Shown: positions 6,515 to 16,845 of the stretch, piece by piece | How the letters are laid out: every line of letters starts with the position of its first letter | Position numbering within the stretch: position 1 is the first letter of the stretch | Assembly: GCA_049511115.1 (NCBI GenBank) | Contig: JBEKYH010000028.1 | Span: 1 to 19,887, forward strand | DNA: 19,887 bases | Reading direction: 5' to 3' | Source: JBEKYH01 sp049511115 | GTDB lineage: Bacteria; Planctomycetota; Phycisphaerae; Tepidisphaerales; Tepidisphaeraceae | Position numbers and translations under genes: made by a program | The notes under the pieces: model-generated | Told to the model about the DNA's origin: nothing | Databases searched by the model: none | The model's input: only the letters and a program-made list of their open reading frames with translations

Positions 6515-8173
6515 TCATTTCCCGCTGGCGCCCGATTCAAAATCCTGTATAGCCGCCAGCGCGTCAGCCGGCGTTTCCGCCTCGGTAAGCGCCCGCCGCA
6601 GTTCGCGGTTTTGCAGGGCGCGGCCGACCTTGGCGAGCAATTGCAGATGCACATTGGCCCCGCTGGCGGGAGAGAGAAGCAGGAAGACCGCCTCCACGGG
6701 TTTGTCGGTCGGAGCATCCAGCAGCCCCGCGTGCATCAGGCCCAGGGCCACCTGCGGGGACATCAGTTCTTCCAGGCGGGCGTGCGGCAGAGCGACGCCT
6801 TCATTGAGGAAAGTGGACCCCATCTGCTCGCGTTCGGCCAGCTTTTGAATCACCGAATCGACATTCAAATTGGTGGTTGTTTTGGCGATGGCCTGCACGA
6901 GCTTGCGGCGCACGTCGTCCTTGGCCACCGGATCGTTCCACACAATGATGCGGCCCTCGTTGAGCAGGCGGCTGAGCGTCCCGCCGACCGGCGCGCCGGG
7001 CGCGCCTTCGGTGACAACGCGCTCCTGGCTTTCGGCGTCCACGACTATCACGGTAACGCCGCGCGAGCGCTGAATCAGTTGTTCGGCGACGCTTTTTTCG
7101 CCCCTGAGGCGCTTCCATAACGAGATCGGGCGCGGCCGACCGATGACGACCTGACCGACGCGGTATTCCCCGGCGAAACGCAGAATCGTGTCGGCGACAT
7201 CCTGGCCCTTAAAAGTGAACACCATGGCGCCGAGCTGATTGGCCAGCGTCAACGTATCCGACAGAAGCCGCTGCGTGGTGGCGTCGATGACGGTCGGTTC
7301 TTCCGACGGCGTCTGCACGTAGACGGCATACCAGTTGCGATTGAGCCGCCCGGCCAGACGCGAGGCGAAACGCAGGAGCCGCGCACTGTTGGGCCCGCGT
7401 GACGAGAGGCAGACCATGATCTGATCGGGCGCGCTCTCCACGGGCGGCGCGCCGATTCCTGCCTGCGGCGGCGTGGTTTCGCGGCGCTTAAAGTCGATCT
7501 GCGACGCCAGCTCGCGCAGGGCCAATTCGCGCAGATGTTCCAGATTGGAATTCGTGAAGAAATTCTCCAGCGATGATTGCACGCGCTCGGCGGGATAGAT
7601 TTTCCCGTCTTTCAGCCGCTTTTGCAGGTCCTCGGCCGCGAGGTCAATGTTGACGATCTGGTCGGCTTCGGCCAGCACGGAATCGGGCAATCGCTCCCGG
7701 ACGGTGACGCCGATCAAGCGCTCGACGGTATTGTAAAGGCTCTCCAGGTGCTGAACATTCAAAGCGCTGATGACATGGATCCCCGCCGCGAGAATGTCCT
7801 GCACATCCTGGTATCGCTTGGCGTTGCGGCTGCCGGGGATGTTAGTATGGGCCAGCTCATCCACAACCACCACCTGCGGCCGGCGCGCGATGATGGCGTC
7901 AACGTCCATCTCCTCGACCACGATGCCGCGATATTCGACGCGGCGGCGGGGAACGAGTTCCAGATCTTCCACGAGCTTTGCCGTTTCGGCGCGGCCGTGT
8001 GTTTCAACCAGGCCGATGACCACGTCAATCCCCTCTTTTTTCAGGCGGTGCGCCTCCTGGAGCATCTGATAGGTTTTTCCGACGCCCGGGCCATAGCCGA
8101 GGTAAACCTTCAGCCGGCCGCGCTGCGAGCGGCGGATGAGTTGCAAAAAAGCTTGTGCGCGGTCTTCAGCCAT
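6515..8173 (-). CDS. kdpD: Short KdpD-type sensor (KdpD domain + USP domain) fused to a C-terminal PTS EIIA (PtsN-like) domain
   Basis: A 552-residue soluble protein. Residues about 15-225 form the KdpD N-terminal domain: Walker A GYGPGVGKT (26-34), VVVVDELAHTN (101-111) and HVISALNVQHLESLYNTV. A universal-stress-protein domain follows (about 250-380; QIMVCLSSRGPNSARLLRFA, then VVIGRP). The transmembrane, GAF and kinase parts of full KdpD are absent. In their place residues about 401-545 form a type-2 PTS EIIA domain with the phospho-histidine motif EGVALPHARL (His464), as in PtsN. In E. coli, separate PtsN binds KdpD and controls kdp expression, so the fusion makes functional sense (inference). 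The ATG at 8173 has GAGG 7 bases upstream and follows the previous gene by 9 bases. It is the last gene of the kdp transcription unit. Confidence 0.9.
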   Translation of the reverse strand: MAEDRAQAFLQLIRRSQRGRLKVYLGYGPGVGKTYQMLQEAHRLKKEGIDVVIGLVETHGRAETAKLVEDLELVPRRRVEYRGIVVEEMDVDAIIARRPQVVVVDELAHTNIPGSRNAKRYQDVQDILAAGIHVISALNVQHLESLYNTVERLIGVTVRERLPDSVLAEADQIVNIDLAAEDLQKRLKDGKIYPAERVQSSLENFFTNSNLEHLRELALRELASQIDFKRRETTPPQAGIGAPPVESAPDQIMVCLSSRGPNSARLLRFASRLAGRLNRNWYAVYVQTPSEEPTVIDATTQRLLSDTLTLANQLGAMVFTFKGQDVADTILRFAGEYRVGQVVIGRPRPISLWKRLRGEKSVAEQLIQRSRGVTVIVVDAESQERVVTEGAPGAPVGGTLSRLLNEGRIIVWNDPVAKDDVRRKLVQAIAKTTTNLNVDSVIQKLAEREQMGSTFLNEGVALPHARLEELMSPQVALGLMHAGLLDAPTDKPVEAVFLLLSPASGANVHLQLLAKVGRALQNRELRRALTEAETPADALAAIQDFESGASGK

Positions 8174-8182
8174 TGAAATGCC

Positions 8183-8524
8183 TCAATCAGACGCCCGGTG
8201 GAGTCGCCCCGATCCAACGCCCCTTTTCTTCCACCATCGCTTGAAGGCGACGATTGACCAGATGGCTTCGACAATCCCAAAGGGCCACGCGCCCTGGAGG
8301 AAGCCGTAAGCCGATCCCATCATACACGCGAAGGCAAACGCCAGCACACAGTAAGCTGAGCGCGCCTCCAGCGCATAGAAGAGGAGCATCAAGCTGACGG
8401 CGAGAAGTCCAAACGCCGTCAGCGCGTCGATATGGAGGATAAGTGTTACGGCTCTTAAAAGCATGAGCGAGTCATAAGACGACGCCGCGGGGCCGGCGTG
8501 TGGCGCGCTCGGTCCCGCGGTCAA
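8183..8524 (-). CDS. Small membrane protein of unknown function (AYGFLQGAWPFG family)
   Basis: Up to 113 residues from a TTG at 8524; an ATG at 8464 (residue 21) is an alternative, and neither has a clear ribosome site. It has two or three hydrophobic segments (about 34-50, 57-70 and 78-95), the signature AYGFLQGAWPFG at 72-83, then IVEAIWSIVAFKRWW and a basic tail. The same signature occurs in the protein at 15422-15814 (AYGFLQGAWPLG), so the two are paralogues in one locus. It lies between kdpC (21 bases after its stop) and kdpD (9 bases before its start), so it is almost certainly co-transcribed and may act with the pump or its sensor. No biochemical function is known to me. Confidence 0.7.
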   Translation of the reverse strand: MTAGPSAPHAGPAASSYDSLMLLRAVTLILHIDALTAFGLLAVSLMLLFYALEARSAYCVLAFAFACMMGSAYGFLQGAWPFGIVEAIWSIVAFKRWWKKRGVGSGRLHRASD

Positions 8525-8545
8525 TCGCTAGAAGGCAGAGAACCA

Positions 8546-9523
8546 TTATGGGGTTGGCTGTGTTGCCGGTTGCGTCGCCGGCGTGGCCGCTGGAGCGGCC
8601 GGCGGCGCCGGCGGCATGGGAAACTTATTATCCAACGCAATATTGAGCCGCAGAACATTCACGCCGGGATCGCCCAGAAAGCCCAGATCGCGCCCGTCGG
8701 TGTACTGGTCAATGAGTGCCTTGACCTGATCGACAGTGGCCTTGCGAGCCGCCGCCACGCGGGCCGCCTGGAGCTGCGCATTGGCCGGGCTGATGTGCGG
8801 ATCGAGACCGGAGCCCGACGCCGTCACCGCGTCGCCGGGGATGAGCGAGGCGAAATCAGCGGCGATTACTCCGGTGGTCGCCGTGTTATGCGGGAAGGCA
8901 TCGACGAGGGCGATATCGTTCCAACTCCCATCGGCGTTCTCGTACTTCTTCAAATCCGCCGCGCTTAACTTCGTCTTACTGCCATCGGCGTTCACGTTAT
9001 ATAAAGTGAATGCGATGTTGTTATCGGTGGCGTAATGGATCGTCCGCAGACGAACGCCATCAAATGCCAGCGATTCCGGCTTGGTCGTCGGCTGCGTGGT
9101 GGCGGCGATGGTAGCGCCATTGATCAGCTCGTCGCTCAGCGGGCCGTAGTTCGTAGCGCCGGATGAGGTCGGATCATAACCGCCGGTGGATGAATAACTG
9201 GCGCCGGCCGAGTTATTGGCGGCGCTGGGGCGCGGATGAAAGTATTGCGGAGCCGTGAAAATCTGGCCAATCAGCGCCGAGCCCACGGCCTTCTTGTCAT
9301 CCGTCGTATAGGAACCGTCCTTGGCCAGGAGCGATCCATTGGCCTGCACCGGGAAAACTGTCTGGCCGATGATCCAAATGACCGCCGGATAAATCCCGCA
9401 GCAGACGATCCCCAGCACAATCGTTACGCCGATGGAGGCCCAGATGTGGCCCAGAATCGAACCACCGGGCTGGTCGTTGGTGGAAAGGTTCTGTCCTGAG
9501 CTATAGACCGTTTTCTGTCCCAT
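8546..9523 (-). CDS. kdpC: KdpC, accessory subunit of the K+-transporting KdpFABC ATPase, with a large insertion
   Basis: KdpC is a single-span membrane subunit that helps the KdpB ATPase bind ATP. The family hallmarks are present: a TM helix (about 28-52, ending in CCGIYPAVIW), GSALIGQIFTAPQYFHPRPS (81-100), then ASGSGLDPHISPANA (235-249), RVAAAR and GVNVLRLNIALDNKF. At 325 residues it is far longer than the usual 190 or so. About 95 extra residues (about 135-229) separate the SSGATNYGP and ASGSGLDPHIS motifs, and a Pro/Ala/Thr/Gln-rich tail follows residue 301. The reading frame is clean across the insertion, so it is probably functional. The ATG at 9523 has AAGGA about 7 bases upstream. 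It follows kdpB by 66 bases. Confidence 0.93.
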   Translation of the reverse strand: MGQKTVYSSGQNLSTNDQPGGSILGHIWASIGVTIVLGIVCCGIYPAVIWIIGQTVFPVQANGSLLAKDGSYTTDDKKAVGSALIGQIFTAPQYFHPRPSAANNSAGASYSSTGGYDPTSSGATNYGPLSDELINGATIAATTQPTTKPESLAFDGVRLRTIHYATDNNIAFTLYNVNADGSKTKLSAADLKKYENADGSWNDIALVDAFPHNTATTGVIAADFASLIPGDAVTASGSGLDPHISPANAQLQAARVAAARKATVDQVKALIDQYTDGRDLGFLGDPGVNVLRLNIALDNKFPMPPAPPAAPAATPATQPATQPTP

Positions 9524-9589
9524 GATAATTCCTTCTTTCTACAATCTTTCAGCGATCTTGCAGCAACTTTCCTTGCAATCTCGATGCCA

Positions 9590-11671
<2,082 letters not shown>

Positions 11672-11714
11672 GACATCCTCAATTCGTGTTCAGTGAATCT
11701 TTCGTAGGGTTAAG

Positions 11715-13556
11715 TTAGTACAGAATCCCGCCGGACCTCATGATGAAGTGCTCCAGGAGCGGCCCCATCGCCAGACCGGGCAGGAAGTTGAGCGCGCCGA
11801 CGATCACAATGACGGCGATGACCAGCAATACGAATGTTGGCCCCACCACGGGGAAACTGCCTGCCGATGCCGGCGCTGTCTTTTTCAACGCCATGCCTCC
11901 GGCCAGTGCCAGGATGGGAATCAACTCAAAATACCGGCCCAGCAACATGCAGAACGTCTGCGTCCAGTTGAACGCCGTGCTGGCGTAGACCGTCTGGCCG
12001 GCGGCATTGGTTGTCGTCGGCGAACTGGTATAGCCGGCCATGGCCGTGCCGTTGTTGGCCATGCCGGAGCTATAGGCGTAGAAGATTTCCGTGAAACCGT
12101 GCGGCCCGGCGTTGCCGACGCTGGTCTGGCCCCAATTCGCCACCGAACCCCAGGCGGTGAAGCCAACGGCGTCGATGACCAGCATCAGGAGGTATAAACA
12201 GCAACACTTCACGCCGTATCCGTCTATCTTCTTACCCAGATATTCCGGCGTGCGTCCGATCATCAGGCCGGCCAGGAAGACCGAGACGAAGATGAAGACC
12301 AGCATGGTGTAGAGTCCCGTGCCGATGCCGCCGAAAATGACCTCGCCCATGTGCATATTGAACAGGAGCATGAAGGTCGCCATCGGGGTCATCGAATCAT
12401 GTTGGCAATTGTTGGCCCCCTCGGCCGTGCAGGTAACGTCGTTGGCCCAGGCAGCGGAATTGTAAATTCCGATGCGGACTTCCTTGCCTTCCATGTTGGA
12501 GTAGGACGGATCAACTCCCAGCGCCGCCAGATTCGGATTGGGCTGGGCCTCGAAATACCAGGTCACCAGAAGCGTGCCGATGAGCATGATGAACATGATG
12601 AGCCAGATGTTCCAGGCGTGCATCGTGTTTTTGATCATCCGCCCGTAGTAGTAGACGATTCCCGAGGGAATGGAGAAGAACAACATCCATTGCAAGAACT
12701 GCGACAGGGGCGTTGGATTCTCAAAGGGATGGCAGCAGTCGACGCCCGTGAAGCCAGGGCCGTTCAGGCCCAGGACCTTGGGCGCGCAATAGGATGCCAT
12801 CGGCCCCTGATCGATGGTTTGAATGGTCGGCTGCGTGGTCGTCCCGCTGGATTGGTCGACCGCCGTGGCCGCCGTGTAGGCCCGGAAATTCATGGGGATT
12901 CCCTGCCACACATCGAGCAGGGCGAAGACCACGCAAATCGGGATAAACAGATATAGCGTGCCCCGGGTCAGATCGACCCAGAAATTGCCGATGTCCGTGG
13001 TCTGCTTGCGCTTCACGCCGCGCACCACAACGCAGGCGGCGGCAATGCCGACGACCGACGAAAAGAAGAAATGCAGTCCTGTCGAAACCGTTTGCGAAAA
13101 GTGCGTGAACATCGCCTCCGGCTCGTAGCTTTGCCAATCCGTATTCGTCACAAAGCTGGCGGCCTGAATGAAGGCGATGATGCCGGGGACTTTGCCGCCG
13201 GCATTGATGACGTCGTTCTTGTCCACCGTCGTGCTCAGATTGGCCATATTCTGCTGGAGCGGCAGGATGTCTTGAATCCGGTACAGGCCATAGCTCACCA
13301 GCATGGTGACCATGCCGACCATCAGCAATGAGAACAGGTACTGCTTCCAATTCTGCTGCCTCTTGGGATCGACGCGGGCAACTTTGTAGACAATCCACTC
13401 GACGGGTCCAAAGATCCGCTCAAGGATGCCCATGCCTCCTTCTTCTTCCGGATCGAACACGTGGAGAAGGTAGAGACCCATCGGCTTGGTGATGAGAAAC
13501 AAGCCGATGCAGAAGACCAGTAACTGGACCCAACCTGAACCTGTCATGTATTGCAT
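11715..13556 (-). CDS. kdpA: Divergent second KdpA paralogue with altered K+ filter segments
   Basis: KdpA is the K+-selective channel-like subunit of KdpFABC. This 613-residue copy keeps the overall family pattern (RVDPKRQQNWKQY, PFENPTPLSQF, MEGKEVRIGIYNSAAWA, GEVIFGGIGTGLY, GRTPEYLGKKIDGY). All four filter segments differ from the neighbouring canonical copy: TNTDWQ (137-142) for TNTNWQ, GLNGPGFTG (263-271) for GTNGGGFFN, a segment around 375-386 with CTAEGANNCQ instead of CGAVNAM, and NNGTAM for NNGSAF. A longer loop also follows residue 510. The frame is intact with no sign of decay, so it was probably kept for a purpose. The start at 13556 is weakly supported; Met4 (13547) aligns better with the paralogue (MTGSGWVQL versus MTASGWIQL). 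Confidence 0.9.
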   Translation of the reverse strand: MQYMTGSGWVQLLVFCIGLFLITKPMGLYLLHVFDPEEEGGMGILERIFGPVEWIVYKVARVDPKRQQNWKQYLFSLLMVGMVTMLVSYGLYRIQDILPLQQNMANLSTTVDKNDVINAGGKVPGIIAFIQAASFVTNTDWQSYEPEAMFTHFSQTVSTGLHFFFSSVVGIAAACVVVRGVKRKQTTDIGNFWVDLTRGTLYLFIPICVVFALLDVWQGIPMNFRAYTAATAVDQSSGTTTQPTIQTIDQGPMASYCAPKVLGLNGPGFTGVDCCHPFENPTPLSQFLQWMLFFSIPSGIVYYYGRMIKNTMHAWNIWLIMFIMLIGTLLVTWYFEAQPNPNLAALGVDPSYSNMEGKEVRIGIYNSAAWANDVTCTAEGANNCQHDSMTPMATFMLLFNMHMGEVIFGGIGTGLYTMLVFIFVSVFLAGLMIGRTPEYLGKKIDGYGVKCCCLYLLMLVIDAVGFTAWGSVANWGQTSVGNAGPHGFTEIFYAYSSGMANNGTAMAGYTSSPTTTNAAGQTVYASTAFNWTQTFCMLLGRYFELIPILALAGGMALKKTAPASAGSFPVVGPTFVLLVIAVIVIVGALNFLPGLAMGPLLEHFIMRSGGILY

Positions 13557-13661
13557 AAAGCCCGTAACTTTCCGACCCTCTTAGCCAGTAAAAGTGCGTC
13601 TACAAAAACTCCGCAGTCGAACAATCCTCGCCTCGTCCCAACTCGTTCCACGCTGAATTCA

Positions 13662-15398
13662 CTAATAGGTGACGCTCGAACCCCACATCGCAAAATGCTC
13701 CACGATCGGCCCCAGCGCCAGTGCGGGCAAAAACGTGAGCGCTCCGACAATCAACACCGTGCTCGCCAGAAGAATCGCAAACGTCGGACCATTCACGGGA
13801 AAACTCCCCGCGCTCGACGGCGCTTTCTTCTTCGACGCCAGATGCCCCGCCATCGCCAGCAGCGGCACGATCATGAAGAACCGCCCCACCAGCATGTCGC
13901 ACGCCAATGTCAAGTCGTAATGCGGATCGCCATTGGTCGGCGCTGCGGTCAACCCGGCGAACGCCGATCCATTGTTCCCCGCGCCCGACGTGAACGCATA
14001 GAGAATCTCGCTGAATCCATGCGGCCCGTTGTTGTTTAATCCAGCCTGCCCCCAATCCGCATCGACGGCCCATGCCGTGAAGGCCAATATGCACACGCTG
14101 GGCGCCGCAATGGCCAGCACGGCGCATTTCACGTCGAACCCATCAATCTTTTTGCCCAGATATTCCGGCGTCCGCCCCACCATCAGCCCGGCAATGAAAA
14201 TCGCCAGCACGATAAAAATCATCATTCCATACAAGCCCGCCCCCACGCCGCCGAAAATCACCTCGCCGGTTTCAATGTTGAACAGCGGCACCAATCCGCC
14301 CAGCGGCGTAAAACTGTCGTGCATGGCGTTCACCGCGCCGCACGAAGCATCCGTGGTGATGGTCGCGAAAAGCGCGGAATTGAACACGCCAAAGCGAACT
14401 TCCTTCCCTTCCATGTTCCCGGTGGAATTGTCCACGCCGACATCGGCCAGGCGCGGATTCCCCATCGCCTCGGCGCCCCAGCAGACCAGCACGCCGGCGA
14501 AAAAGAAGATGAACATCGCCGCCCAGACCGCCCACCCGTGGCTCTGCTGCTTCACCATCCGCCCCAGGTAATAGGTGAGGCCGCTGGGAATCGCGAAAAT
14601 CGACAGAATCTGAATGAAATTGCTCAGAGGCGTCGGGTTTTCAAACGGATGCGCCGCGTTGGCATTGAAGAATCCCCCGCCGTTCGTGCCGAGCATCTTG
14701 ATGGCGATCTGCGAAGCCACCGGCCCCTGGGCGATGCTCTGCGAACTCGAAGAATCCACACCGCTCGCGGCGGTATAGGGATGCAGGTTCTCAATAATGC
14801 CCTGGCTCACAAGAAACGTGGCGTATAGCAGGCAAATCGGCAGCAGAAGGTATAGGTGCAGCCGCACCAGATCGCGCCAGAAATTGCCGATCACCGAACT
14901 CTTGGTCCGGGCAATGCCGCGCACAACCACCGCGGCGACGGCGATCCCGACGGCGGCGGAAAAGAAATTGTGCGACGCCAGCGCGACCATCTGCGACAGA
15001 TACGACATGGTCGATTCACCGCCGTAGCTCTGCCAGTTGGTGTTTGTCGTGAAGCTGGCGGCAGTGTTGAGGGCCAGATGATCGGCAACCGCCGCCAGCT
15101 TTTGAGGATTAAGGAATAGCTTGTCCTGCAGGCGCAGGATCACGTACGTCATCACCATGGTGACAAAGCTGAAAATCAGCATGGCGATGCCATATTGCTT
15201 CCAATTCTGCTGCCGCTTGGGATCGACGCGCATGATCCGATAGATCAGCCGCTCGATTGGCCCCAGCAGCCGATCAAAAAATGTGCCGCCGAACTCATCC
15301 GGCTCAAGCACATGGAGAAGGTAAATCCCCATCGGCCTGGTGATCGCCAGAAGCAGCGCCACATAGAACACAAGTTGGATCCATCCCGAAGCGGTCAT
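13662..15398 (-). CDS. kdpA: KdpA, canonical K+-binding/translocating subunit of KdpFABC
   Basis: A 578-residue multi-pass membrane protein with the full set of KdpA signatures. The four filter segments are standard: TNTNWQSYGGE (118-128), GTNGGGFFNANAAHPFENPT (237-256), SCGAVNAMHDSFTPLGG (352-368) and PHGFSEILYAFTSG with NNGSAFAG (475-482). GKEVRFGVFNSALFA and GRTPEYLGKKIDGFDVKC are also present. AAGGA lies about 7 bases before the ATG. It is followed after 105 bases by a second, divergent kdpA, and preceded by a small membrane gene and kdpF. On sequence this is the copy expected to be K+-selective. Confidence 0.97.
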   Translation of the reverse strand: MTASGWIQLVFYVALLLAITRPMGIYLLHVLEPDEFGGTFFDRLLGPIERLIYRIMRVDPKRQQNWKQYGIAMLIFSFVTMVMTYVILRLQDKLFLNPQKLAAVADHLALNTAASFTTNTNWQSYGGESTMSYLSQMVALASHNFFSAAVGIAVAAVVVRGIARTKSSVIGNFWRDLVRLHLYLLLPICLLYATFLVSQGIIENLHPYTAASGVDSSSSQSIAQGPVASQIAIKMLGTNGGGFFNANAAHPFENPTPLSNFIQILSIFAIPSGLTYYLGRMVKQQSHGWAVWAAMFIFFFAGVLVCWGAEAMGNPRLADVGVDNSTGNMEGKEVRFGVFNSALFATITTDASCGAVNAMHDSFTPLGGLVPLFNIETGEVIFGGVGAGLYGMMIFIVLAIFIAGLMVGRTPEYLGKKIDGFDVKCAVLAIAAPSVCILAFTAWAVDADWGQAGLNNNGPHGFSEILYAFTSGAGNNGSAFAGLTAAPTNGDPHYDLTLACDMLVGRFFMIVPLLAMAGHLASKKKAPSSAGSFPVNGPTFAILLASTVLIVGALTFLPALALGPIVEHFAMWGSSVTY

Positions 15399-15421
15399 TG
15401 AGTTTTCCTTGGCCTTCCAGA

Positions 15422-15814
15422 TTAATTCTGGCCCGACGCGCCAAATATTCGCGACAGCCGATGCTGGTTCGCGACGACGTTGGCGTGTCTGGCCACCTGC
15501 TCTGGCGATGCTCGATGCGAGCCGCGCCGGTACTCATAGCGCCAATGCGCGAATGAAACGAATGACACCACGCCCATGATCATTCCCAGCGGCCAGGCCC
15601 CTTGCAGAAACCCATAGGCCGCCAACGCCGCCGCTCCGATTCCGATGCCGAAGTCAAACGACCGCGAATAAGTGCGGCTGCAATAGCAGGCCAGCGTGAA
15701 AACCGCGGCAACGAAGCCGAACAGCATCAGCGTGTCCAGTTGCGGCGCCGCGTGAACGCCCCGGTAAACGGGGCCGGGCATCGCGGCCACCGTGACAGTT
15801 GCAAGGATCAACAT
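15422..15814 (-). CDS. Small membrane protein of unknown function (AYGFLQGAWPLG family), paralogue of 8183-8524
   Basis: 130 residues from the ATG at 15814, which has AAAGGA nine bases upstream; an in-frame start at 15847 would add 11 residues but lacks a ribosome site. There are hydrophobic segments at about 1-12, 28-44 and 52-64. The signature AYGFLQGAWPLG (66-77) is followed by another hydrophobic stretch (GVVSFVSFAHWRYEYRRG) and a basic, Arg/His/Ala-rich tail. The signature and the following membrane segment match the protein encoded after kdpC. It lies between kdpF (48 bases) and the canonical kdpA (23 bases), so it is inside the transcription unit. It may be an accessory of the pump; function unknown. 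Confidence 0.75.
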   Translation of the reverse strand: MLILATVTVAAMPGPVYRGVHAAPQLDTLMLFGFVAAVFTLACYCSRTYSRSFDFGIGIGAAALAAYGFLQGAWPLGMIMGVVSFVSFAHWRYEYRRGSHRASPEQVARHANVVANQHRLSRIFGASGQN

Positions 15815-15862
15815 GGGATTGATTCCTTTCTGCCTTGGGCCGGACATCTCCCTCGGCTTACA

Positions 15863-15949
15863 TTAGAAATTCTCCGGGCGGATAAGCGTCCAGAATAAAT
15901 AGACCAGGAGGCCCAGTGAAACGATTCCGACTATGATGTTTTCAGCCAT
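15863..15949 (-). CDS. kdpF: KdpF, small stabilising subunit of the K+ pump
   Basis: A 28-residue peptide, starting MAENIIVGIVSLGLLVYLFW and ending in LIRPENF, forms one transmembrane helix. The length, the single helix ending in a Y-x-x-x-x-L pattern and the C-terminal R/NPExF motif are typical of KdpF, which binds the KdpFABC complex and stabilises it in the membrane. Its start lies two bases after the stop of the preceding small gene, suggesting translational coupling. It is upstream of kdpA as in other kdp operons, although here another small membrane gene separates them. Confidence 0.88.
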   Translation of the reverse strand: MAENIIVGIVSLGLLVYLFWTLIRPENF

Positions 15950-15951
15950 GA

Positions 15952-16035
15952 TTAGAGTTTCCCGCACGCATAAGCGTAAAGAATGCTGACAGCAAAGAAC
16001 CCGACAGTGGCTAACACGAATACAACGTCCATCAT
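15952..16035 (-). CDS. 27-residue membrane peptide upstream of kdpF
   Basis: A very short reading frame from ATGATG at 16035 with an excellent ribosome site (AAGGAG seven bases upstream). It encodes MMDVVFVLATVGFFAVSILY followed by AYACGKL: a single hydrophobic helix with a short polar Cys-Gly-Lys end. It ends two bases before the kdpF start, so it is probably the first cistron of the pump genes. From memory, similar peptides (MD..., hydrophobic, ending in Y-x-x-x-C-x-x-L) occur just upstream of kdpF in other phyla, but they are mostly not annotated. It could be an extra small subunit or a leader peptide controlling kdpF. It is too short for a firm homology claim. Confidence 0.65.
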   Translation of the reverse strand: MMDVVFVLATVGFFAVSILYAYACGKL

Positions 16036-16107
16036 TTGATCACTCCTTGCACGTTCATTACTCCATTCATGTGCGTTCTCTCTCAATGATTCGATCCATG
16101 AAATCCT

Positions 16108-16845
16108 TTAAGCTTTAACAGGCTTGGCAACCGGGCTGATCGTCCCCAGGGCGACCGGCTCGGAACTCTTGCCATAGGTATGCAGCTCATATAACCGCCG
16201 CATATTGGCCTGGGCCGGCTCATACTTTCCCTCGGTGGAAATGGCTCGCCCATAGCACTTGCGGGCCAGCCGCCACTTCCGCTGGGCTTCGTACAGCACA
16301 CCCAGAAGATTGAAATACTCCGCCGCCTGCTGATTGCGCCGCTGCGAGGCGATTTCCAGAAGCGACTGCGCCTCTTCAATGTCGGCCGTGTGCAGCGCCT
16401 TGCGCACGCGATTGAGCACCTGCTCGTACCCGCCGGGAATATCCAGGTGCGCATCCGGCGGAAGCTCAAGCTCCGGTTCATCCAGAATGCTCTTGACCGC
16501 CTGGCGCAGGTCCGTCGGCGTAATTGGCTTTTCCAGAAAATCGATCGCCCCCATCCGCGTCGCTTTCACCGCCGCTGACACGCTGCCAAACGCCGTCAGC
16601 ACAATCACCAGCGGACGCGCGTCCGGCGGCATCAGCTTGAGTTGATCCAGCACCGCAAACCCGTCCAGAACCGGCATGTTCAAATCCAGCAGCATCAGGT
16701 CAACCTTGCCCCGGCCGACCGTATCCAGGGCATCGCGCCCGTTGGCCGCCTCGCGCAGGATGTAGCCTTCTGACTCCAGGGCCGTGCGCACCATGAGTCG
16801 GATGCTCGATTCATCATCAACGATAAGGATGGTGGGAACACTCAC
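16108..16845 (-). CDS. Response regulator: REC receiver domain with TPR-like C-terminus, no DNA-binding domain
   Basis: The N-terminal receiver domain (about 1-120) is complete: acidic pair Asp10-Asp11, phospho-acceptor Asp54 (LMLLDLNMP), Thr84 (LTAFGS) and Lys106 (EKPI). After a Pro/Glu-rich linker, residues about 140-222 form helical repeats resembling tetratricopeptide units (AEYFNLLGVLYEAQRKWRLA, then KCYGRAISTEGKYEPAQANM). There is no winged helix, so it differs from KdpE and probably acts through protein contacts. Its ATG overlaps the kinase stop codon by four bases (ATGA), so the two form a cognate pair. The pump genes start 72 bases downstream on the same strand, suggesting a link to potassium control (inference). 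Confidence 0.9.
   Translation of the reverse strand: MSVPTILIVDDESSIRLMVRTALESEGYILREAANGRDALDTVGRGKVDLMLLDLNMPVLDGFAVLDQLKLMPPDARPLVIVLTAFGSVSAAVKATRMGAIDFLEKPITPTDLRQAVKSILDEPELELPPDAHLDIPGGYEQVLNRVRKALHTADIEEAQSLLEIASQRRNQQAAEYFNLLGVLYEAQRKWRLARKCYGRAISTEGKYEPAQANMRRLYELHTYGKSSEPVALGTISPVAKPVKA

Noticed and set aside
7577..8176. 199-codon plus-strand open frame opposite kdpD
   Set aside because: Antisense shadow of the KdpD domain; no start site support or recognisable domain.
16036..16107. Tiny frames (10-12 codons) between the response regulator and the 27-residue peptide
   Set aside because: Short enough to occur by chance; one overlaps the next start codon (ATGA-type), but nothing else supports translation.
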